38,572 nucleotides of DNA from Chitinophagales bacterium. GTDB taxonomy: Bacteria > Bacteroidota > Bacteroidia > Chitinophagales > UBA2359. Made by a program: the position numbers and the translations under genes. The notes beneath the pieces are model-generated. The model was not told the origin of the DNA. It was given only the letters and a program-made list of their open reading frames with translations, and did no database searches. Shown in pieces: positions 25,897 to 31,936 of this stretch; position 1 is the first letter of the stretch; each line of letters opens with the position of its first letter. The stretch covers positions 1 to 38,572 of the forward strand of contig JAHDDV010000011.1 in the NCBI GenBank assembly GCA_020629205.1. Reading direction: 5' to 3'.

Positions 25897-26883
25897 ATGG
25901 ATCAAAGGCACATTGGGGGCTTCTTCGGACTCGAAATAGATTTACCCCGTCTCGAGCAGAAACAGCACAGCAGCGCTTTATCACTCACCACGGGTCGGGC
26001 CTGCCTTGGATACATTTTGCAGGAATTGAAACCCACAAAGGTTTATTTACCTTATTATGTATGTGATACCCTTCTTTCAGCTATAGAGGATCAAGATGTT
26101 GGATTTGAATTCTACTCGCTGGACGACAATCTGGACCCAGCTAATAATATGGACCTCAAAGATGATGAACTTCTGATTTACATCAATTATTTTGGCCTCA
26201 AGAAACAGACTGTAGAACACCTCGGCAGCCAATTGGGATCTCAATTGGTGATAGACAACACACACAGCTTCTTTTCAGGCCAATATGAATCCCAATGGTC
26301 ATTTACCTCGGCAAGGAAATTCTTTGGCGTACCAGACGGTGCGTATCTTTATTGCCCAAAGATATTGTCTCATTCGTATAAAATTCCCGATGATAACAGC
26401 AAGCCAGCGCTTGATTTTCTTGTAAATCGTAAAATCGGAAAGACTGGCCTTGCCTACAAACAATTCAAGAAGCATGAAGAATCACTGGGAACTCAAGTGA
26501 AGGGAATGTCAGAAATAACCAGGTGGATACTATCGACAGTGGATTATGAAGATATCCAAGCAAAGCGAATCGCCAATTTTGAATATCTAAAGGGTGAGCT
26601 GCACACATTAAATAAGCTTGATATCGGTATGGATTGGTCTAGTGATTCTCCGTTTTGCTATCCCCTACTTCTCGAAAAGGAGGTAAAGAGGCAAGGATAT
26701 TACGACAAAGGGTACTTCATCCCGACGATTTGGGCAGATACAATCGTACGTATTGAGACTGGCTTTGCTTTTGAAAAGCAGTTCAGTCAACAACTCTTGC
26801 CACTACCAGTGGATCATCGCTATACCCCTGCTGACCTGGAGCCGATGGTAGAGTTTATTAAGTCGGAAAATCCTCCATCATAG
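25897..26883 (+). CDS. DegT-fold PLP-dependent protein of glycan loci
   Basis: Protein of 328 residues related to DegT/DnrJ/EryC1 aminotransferases. Seen: N-terminus IGGFFGLEI, LTTGRACLGYIL (30-41), VYLPYYVCDTLL (49-60), LVIDNTHSFF with Asp120 in the place of the pyridine-binding Asp, and SARKFFGVPDGAYLY with a candidate Schiff-base Lys141. It is somewhat shorter than usual sugar aminotransferases, and the usual FSF.TK.GG motif is altered. Known: proteins of this type recur in capsule clusters, and their reaction is mostly not shown. It is the first gene of a seven-gene unit with two sulfotransferases. It could be an aminotransferase, a dehydratase-type PLP enzyme or inactive. Confidence 0.7.
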   Translation: MDQRHIGGFFGLEIDLPRLEQKQHSSALSLTTGRACLGYILQELKPTKVYLPYYVCDTLLSAIEDQDVGFEFYSLDDNLDPANNMDLKDDELLIYINYFGLKKQTVEHLGSQLGSQLVIDNTHSFFSGQYESQWSFTSARKFFGVPDGAYLYCPKILSHSYKIPDDNSKPALDFLVNRKIGKTGLAYKQFKKHEESLGTQVKGMSEITRWILSTVDYEDIQAKRIANFEYLKGELHTLNKLDIGMDWSSDSPFCYPLLLEKEVKRQGYYDKGYFIPTIWADTIVRIETGFAFEKQFSQQLLPLPVDHRYTPADLEPMVEFIKSENPPS

Positions 26884-26924
26884 AGTATTTTCATAACATT
26901 TATTCTTTGTAAAGTTGAGTTATT

Positions 26925-27731
26925 ATGTACAATAAAGTAATAGTAATTGGCGGTATAGCGCGAAGTGGGACCAGCTGGTTAGGGCAAATTATCGATAGCT
27001 CTCCGGACGTGATATATCACTTTCAGCCGCTGTTTTCTTACGCCTTCAAAGGAAGAGTGAATGAAAACTCGTCAGAAGGAGAATTTAAAGCATTCTTTGA
27101 TGACATCTATGAAAGTAGGGATAGCTTTATGCAGCAACAAGATAAGCGTGATTCCGGAGATTACCCGATTTTTCACAAGAATACTCCTCCTAATACACTT
27201 GCCTTTAAGACCTGTCGATATCAGTATGCTATTGAGCCAATGCTTCGGAAAAACCCAAAAGTAAAAGTCTTAGGAATTGTGAGAAATCCCTGCGCTGCAT
27301 TGAATTCCTGGATGAGTCACCCAAGTGAATTTCCCAAAGGATCGGTCAGAAGTGAGGAATGGAGACACGGCAAATGCAAAAATAGCGGTCCCGAAGATTT
27401 CTATGGATATTACAAGTGGCGTGAGGTTGCAAACAACTATCTTGACCTTAGGGACAAATACCCTGAACGAGTTTTGGTAGTAAACTACCAAAACCTGGTT
27501 TCAGATACGATATCACTAGTTGAAGAAATATACGCATTTACAGGTTTGGAGCTTACTGAACAAACGAAGAACTTCTTGCAAAAAAGCACAAGTACTCATA
27601 ACAACAACTACTATGCTGTGTTCAAGGACAAATCTGTGGCGCATCGTTGGAAAGGAGAACTCGAACCGGAAATTGCGGCAGAAATTGAAGCGGATATTCG
27701 TGGAACACGATTGGAACAATTCCTAAATTAA
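26925..27731 (+). CDS. Sulfotransferase (second copy)
   Basis: PAPS-dependent sulfotransferase of 268 residues. Seen: 5'-phosphosulfate loop VIGGIARSGTSWLGQII (7-23), 3'-phosphate motif GIVRNPCAALNSWM with Arg120 and Ser128, and a late VVNYQNLV strand followed by the C-terminal KDKSVAHRWKGEL loop often seen near the PAPS pocket. The ARSGTSWL form of the loop differs from the other two copies here. It is 24 bases before the next GT2, in the same unit. Inference: sulfates a sugar residue or the lipid-linked precursor. The position sulfated is unknown. Confidence 0.87.
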   Translation: MYNKVIVIGGIARSGTSWLGQIIDSSPDVIYHFQPLFSYAFKGRVNENSSEGEFKAFFDDIYESRDSFMQQQDKRDSGDYPIFHKNTPPNTLAFKTCRYQYAIEPMLRKNPKVKVLGIVRNPCAALNSWMSHPSEFPKGSVRSEEWRHGKCKNSGPEDFYGYYKWREVANNYLDLRDKYPERVLVVNYQNLVSDTISLVEEIYAFTGLELTEQTKNFLQKSTSTHNNNYYAVFKDKSVAHRWKGELEPEIAAEIEADIRGTRLEQFLN

Positions 27732-27754
27732 TCGGGAGTTGGAGCTATAGGAAG

Positions 27755-28765
27755 ATGAGGGAAACCAATGAAGCATTTATGAAAGTATCGATTGTAATAC
27801 CAGTGTTTAGGAATCAGGGCTCACTTTGGCTTTCATACGAAAGTATTCGAGATCAGATAAAAAAAGAATACCCCGACTTCTCGTATGAGTTCATCTTTAC
27901 TGATGATGGATCCGATGACAATTCATTGTCTGAGCTTCTAGAGATCAGATCTGCAGACCCTCAAAACGTAACCGTAATTAGGTTTTCGAGAAACTTCGGA
28001 CAATTTGCCGCTATCTCGGCAGGATTGCAGCGAGCCAAAGGTGATATGGTTGTCAGTATTTCCGCTGATTGTCAAGATCCACCCGAGTTGATCCCCAAAA
28101 TGATTGCTGGCATTCTCGATGGATACGATATCGTATTAGGCACTAGAGAAAGTAGAAATGATTCTGTCATTAAAAACCTTACTGCTGCCATTCACTTTAA
28201 GTTGATGAGGATCGAAAACCCTACCTACCCAAAGGGGGGATTTGACTTCTGGATGTTGAGTCGTAAAGCCCTACAGTCTCAACTTCAGTTCACCGATCAC
28301 ATTCGATCTATGCAAGTTGACATTCTCTCTCTGGGCTACAAAGTGCTTCAAATACCCTATGAGCGACGTAGACGTACGATCGGGAAGTCTCAATACAATT
28401 TCAGCAAGAGACTCAAGGTGAGCCTCAATCAAATTCTTAGTACTTCATATTGGCCACTTCGACTAGCCTCAAGTATAGGATTAGTAACTACCTTATTTGG
28501 GTTTCTGTTTGCGATGAAGATCGTTTACAACTACTTTTTTACTACTACTCCGTTCGATGGCTGGGCCCCTATTATGGTTGTGCAACTTGTACTGGGTGGT
28601 ATGACAATCTTCATGTTGGGAATCAGTGGAGAATATTTATGGAGGATCTATCATGAGACTAAAGCACGACCGATGTACTTGATAAACGAAATCTTGTCTC
28701 CGGAGCAGCCCAAAGTAGGGCTTGAAATACAATCAAATGATGAGTTGGGCCATGGAGAAGCTTAG
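27755..28765 (+). CDS. GT2 polyprenyl-phosphate glycosyltransferase (third copy)
   Basis: GT2 enzyme of 336 residues. Seen: SIVIPVFRNQ (12-21), nucleotide motif FTDDGSDDNSL (48-58), SADCQDPPELIPKM in the DXD position (103-116), the catalytic-loop DFWMLSRKAL, RRRTIGKSQYNF, and two C-terminal helices (~240-305). The ATG at 27779 would remove eight residues and start at MKVSIVIPVF, which is equally plausible. The DXD site reads D-C-Q-D rather than D-x-D-L, as in several bacterial relatives. It is followed by the UPF0104-type protein with overlap, and together they make a third cassette. Confidence 0.87.
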   Translation: MRETNEAFMKVSIVIPVFRNQGSLWLSYESIRDQIKKEYPDFSYEFIFTDDGSDDNSLSELLEIRSADPQNVTVIRFSRNFGQFAAISAGLQRAKGDMVVSISADCQDPPELIPKMIAGILDGYDIVLGTRESRNDSVIKNLTAAIHFKLMRIENPTYPKGGFDFWMLSRKALQSQLQFTDHIRSMQVDILSLGYKVLQIPYERRRRTIGKSQYNFSKRLKVSLNQILSTSYWPLRLASSIGLVTTLFGFLFAMKIVYNYFFTTTPFDGWAPIMVVQLVLGGMTIFMLGISGEYLWRIYHETKARPMYLINEILSPEQPKVGLEIQSNDELGHGEA

Positions 28766-29708
28766 GCAAGTTCTGCAAAGTATCCGATTATTCCTAAACT
28801 CCCGGCTTGGTCTTTTATTCAAAATTCTGGTTAGTATCTCCTTGTTGGTGTATTTTTTTAGCACCATAGATTTCCCAAAGTTCCTGCAGATATTAAAGCA
28901 AATCAGCACACCATTCCTACTTTTCATCTTCATTTTAATTATAGTACGGAACTATATTTCAGCATTTCGTTTTCAGATTTTGTGCAAGATTAAGAAACAT
29001 GTTGGCCTCTTCACCTTAGGCAACCATTATTTCATTGCTAGCATGTTCAATATGTTTCTACCTACCTCTATAGGTGGCGACGGAGTTAGAGTGTTATTGC
29101 TTAAACGAGAAGGAGTAGACCAGGTAGATAGTCTTTCGTTAATCTTAATTGAACGTTTTGTAGGATTCTTCTCTTTTGTGCTGTTTGCTTTCACAGGCTT
29201 GTTTTTTATTTCTTTGCCCATCATCATCAGCGTGATAGTTATTGGAATTACGATATGCTACATCAGCTTATTCGTATTTGTGTTTTTCCCTTCCGATCGA
29301 TTTCGTGGCTGGTCCAAATTCTCGGGAAAAGCCACTGAAATCTTAGAGCAACTTAGAACAAATCGAGCACATTTACTACAGGTAATGTTGGCCTCCCTTA
29401 TTTTCCAGCTCGTGTCGATCTATATCAGATATATGGTCGCCCTTTCCTTTGGTATTGACATCGGATTTGCTCCTTTTCTAGTTTTCATTCCCTTGATCAA
29501 TCTGATATCTCTGTTACCGATTAGTTTAGGAGGGATGGGACTCCGTGAATTTGGCTTTGTACTGCTGTTTAGTCAAGTAGGATTGACGCAGGAACAGGCT
29601 CTTTTAGTATCTTTGGGGACATTTATGACGCTAGTGACCAGCGCAATCATAGGAGCGCTAATCTTTGGTTATCAACGCATAGTATCAGATGTTTCCAGTT
29701 TTCAATAG
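28752..29708 (+). CDS. UPF0104/LPG-synthase-TM-like membrane protein (possible flippase)
   Basis: Membrane protein of about 318 residues with eight or so helices. Seen: SIGGDGVRVLLLKREG (the GxxGD...R motif of this family), SLILIERFVGFF, and PISLGGMGLREFGFVLLF in the final third, all typical of the lysylphosphatidylglycerol synthase transmembrane domain (PF03706). There is no catalytic synthase domain. The ATG at 28752 is preferred (14-base overlap with GT2). An earlier ATG at 28722 lengthens the overlap to 44. Its place directly after GT2, where the other cassettes have GtrA, suggests that it could transport the lipid-linked sugar. This is inference. Confidence 0.78.
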   Translation: MEKLRQVLQSIRLFLNSRLGLLFKILVSISLLVYFFSTIDFPKFLQILKQISTPFLLFIFILIIVRNYISAFRFQILCKIKKHVGLFTLGNHYFIASMFNMFLPTSIGGDGVRVLLLKREGVDQVDSLSLILIERFVGFFSFVLFAFTGLFFISLPIIISVIVIGITICYISLFVFVFFPSDRFRGWSKFSGKATEILEQLRTNRAHLLQVMLASLIFQLVSIYIRYMVALSFGIDIGFAPFLVFIPLINLISLLPISLGGMGLREFGFVLLFSQVGLTQEQALLVSLGTFMTLVTSAIIGALIFGYQRIVSDVSSFQ

Positions 29709-29734
29709 CGAACTGCCAAAAAGAACTCACAGCC

Positions 29735-30727
29735 ATGAAAAGGAGAGAACCATTTTTTATTATTGGAAGGTCTCGATCAGGAACTACCCTGTTGAATCGG
29801 ATGCTCAATCACCATCCGCAGATTTTTGTTCCTCAGGAATCACCGTTCATAATGCATCTGTATGCCAAATACGCCAAAAAGAAAGTCTGGAAGCAAGACG
29901 ATATCCTCAGCTTCATAGACGACTTGTGGAAAGAGGCTCGTATAAAACAATTTTGGAAGTTGGACGAGGTTGCGTTTGATCTCGAAAAGCGCCTACTTGC
30001 ATTGGGACAAGAAACAAACTTCAAGCAGCTTTGTGAAACTACAATCTACCAACAAGCGATAAAATCCGGAAAAGCTACCGCCACTCTGATGGGAGATAAA
30101 AACCCATCTTATTCGCTATACGTCGATGAGCTAATAAGCGTGTTTCCTCAGTCACAATTTATACTAGTAGTCAGGGACCCGAGAGATAACATCATCTCTG
30201 TAAAGAACTCACGTTTTGACTATAATGATACGACCATCCTTGCTGAAAGATGGGCTGGAATAAATCAACACATTCTGAAGGCCGCGGAAAAATACCCCTC
30301 GAACACACATTTAGTCCGGTTTGAAGATTTGCTGGCTGAACCTGCAGTGGTTTTACAAAAGATTTGTGCCAAGTTGAATATCCCATATGAATCCCAAATG
30401 TTGGATTTTTGGAAAAGCAATGAACAGCTGGAAAGTTGGAAAGTGTTCAAGCCACGTCCCTTGGAGAAAGGCAAGATTGACAGCTGGAAGAGCAAAATGA
30501 ACGAGAAAGATGTAGTGATATCTGAAATGATTTGTAAAGATTTGATTGATAAACTGGGGTACACGGAGTGCGAGAGCAGCTCTGATTCGGTACAATACCT
30601 TACTAGTTTGCCTAAACAAATGGTGGGCAAGGCCAGCAATTTTCTGGAAGATAGGATCTTTCACCTACCATTAGGGCTCAGGGTTACCATTATAGATACT
30701 TATAGAAGATTGACAAACACCTTATAG
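29735..30727 (+). CDS. Sulfotransferase (third copy, Sulfotransfer_3-like)
   Basis: PAPS-dependent sulfotransferase of 330 residues, the longest of the three. Seen: 5'-phosphosulfate loop FFIIGRSRSGTTLLNRML (7-24), GDKNPSY (120-126), 3'-phosphate motif ILVVRDPRDNIISVKNSR with Arg147 and Ser155, and a helical C-terminus with a basic KPRPLEKGKIDSWK stretch. The insert between the two PAPS motifs is longer than in the other copies and may shape the acceptor site. It is 27 bases after the UPF0104-type gene. Similar proteins act on sugars, on tyrosine and on lipids. The context favours a glycan. Confidence 0.87.
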   Translation: MKRREPFFIIGRSRSGTTLLNRMLNHHPQIFVPQESPFIMHLYAKYAKKKVWKQDDILSFIDDLWKEARIKQFWKLDEVAFDLEKRLLALGQETNFKQLCETTIYQQAIKSGKATATLMGDKNPSYSLYVDELISVFPQSQFILVVRDPRDNIISVKNSRFDYNDTTILAERWAGINQHILKAAEKYPSNTHLVRFEDLLAEPAVVLQKICAKLNIPYESQMLDFWKSNEQLESWKVFKPRPLEKGKIDSWKSKMNEKDVVISEMICKDLIDKLGYTECESSSDSVQYLTSLPKQMVGKASNFLEDRIFHLPLGLRVTIIDTYRRLTNTL

Positions 30728-30731
30728 ATTG

Positions 30732-30758
30732 TTGCAGTGGTCTTGAGACCTTGTGCAA
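30732..30758 (+). other. Imperfect palindrome between sulfotransferase and DegT genes
   Basis: TTGCA (30732-30736) with TGCAA (30754-30758) and GGTC (30739-30742) with GACC (30747-30750) around TTGA make a hairpin a few bases after the sulfotransferase stop. No T run follows. It may be an mRNA stability or operator site. Confidence 0.3.
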
Positions 30759-30806
30759 ATCAGCTGTCCAAACTCCAGTAGTATTCATAAAATCAATTGA
30801 AGAATT

Positions 30807-31901
30807 GTGGAAACAATCAAGAAAATCCAGGTAACGAAGAGTTTTCTTCCTCCGAAAGAGGATTACCTTGCTTATATCGACAAGATATGGGAAAGCAAAT
30901 GGCTCACCAACAATGGCCCCTTTGCCAGAGAACTAGAGCAGAAACTTGCTAGCTTTCTAGACGTCAAGCATGTTCTTTTTGTAGCTAATGGTACATTAGC
31001 ACTTCAGGTGCCTCTTAAAGTCTGGAAATTTGATGGAGAGGTCATTACAACACCTTTCTCATACGTTGCAACAACGTCAAGCATTATGTGGGAGAACTGT
31101 ACCCCTGTGTTTGCCGATATTGACCCAAATACCTGCTGCATATCCCCAGAAGCAATTGAGGCTGCCATAACTGCACGTACGCAAGCAATAATGACCACCC
31201 ACGTATATGGTATACCCAGTGACGTAGAAGCCATTGAAGCAATCGCGCGTAAACACAAGCTGAAGGTGGTATATGATGGAGCACATGCATTTGGGGGAAA
31301 TTACAAAGGACGGTCTATCCTTTCCTACGGGGATGTATCCACAGTAAGCTTTCATGCTACGAAACTCTACCACTCAGTTGAAGGTGGGGCAATCATCACA
31401 AACGATGATGAGTTGGCCGCGCAGATGAAGCTGGCCAGAAGCTTTGGGCATATTGGTGACGAGCATTATAGTTTAGGAATAAACTGCAAAAATTCTGAAT
31501 TCCATGCTGCAATGGGCTTGGCTATCCTACCCTATTTTGGCGAAATAGTAGAAAAGAGAAAGGAAATCTTTAAAGTCTATGATGCTGCTCTACCGAAGCT
31601 AAAACTAAAAACAGTTACAAAGCCAGCTGGCCTCGACTACAATTACCCGTATTATCCTGTCTTCTTTGAATCCGAGGAAGAGGCCCTAAGAATCAAGGAG
31701 GGATTGGAGAAGTCTGGCATTTTCACTCGTCGATATTTCTTTCCCTCACTCAACCTTTTACCTTATCTCACGGGACAAGAATGTCCGGTAGCTGAGCGGC
31801 TAGCAGTCTCCGTGCTGTGCCTTCCTCTTTATCATGATTTGTCGATTCCTGAAGCCGAGTTTATCGTAGAACGGCTTTCACAGTTGATCGATCAGAAATA
31901 A
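30807..31901 (+). CDS. DegT/DnrJ/EryC1/StrS family sugar aminotransferase
   Basis: PLP sugar aminotransferase of 364 residues. Seen: WLTNNGPFARELEQKLASFL (32-51), VANGTLALQ, TTPFSYVATTS, YDGAHAFGG with Asp157, and SFHATKLYHSVEGGAI with Schiff-base Lys186. The SFHATKL.H...GG form resembles VioA/DesV-type enzymes that aminate dTDP-4-keto-6-deoxy-glucose, rather than RffA. The start is a GTG at 30807. No in-frame ATG lies near, and the N-terminus fits the family. It and RffA may therefore give two stereochemically different 4-amino sugars. UDP-sugar substrates remain possible. Confidence 0.85.
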   Translation: METIKKIQVTKSFLPPKEDYLAYIDKIWESKWLTNNGPFARELEQKLASFLDVKHVLFVANGTLALQVPLKVWKFDGEVITTPFSYVATTSSIMWENCTPVFADIDPNTCCISPEAIEAAITARTQAIMTTHVYGIPSDVEAIEAIARKHKLKVVYDGAHAFGGNYKGRSILSYGDVSTVSFHATKLYHSVEGGAIITNDDELAAQMKLARSFGHIGDEHYSLGINCKNSEFHAAMGLAILPYFGEIVEKRKEIFKVYDAALPKLKLKTVTKPAGLDYNYPYYPVFFESEEEALRIKEGLEKSGIFTRRYFFPSLNLLPYLTGQECPVAERLAVSVLCLPLYHDLSIPEAEFIVERLSQLIDQK

Positions 31902-31936
31902 TCTCCGTAAAGCAGCATTTGATAATCAAAATAAGT

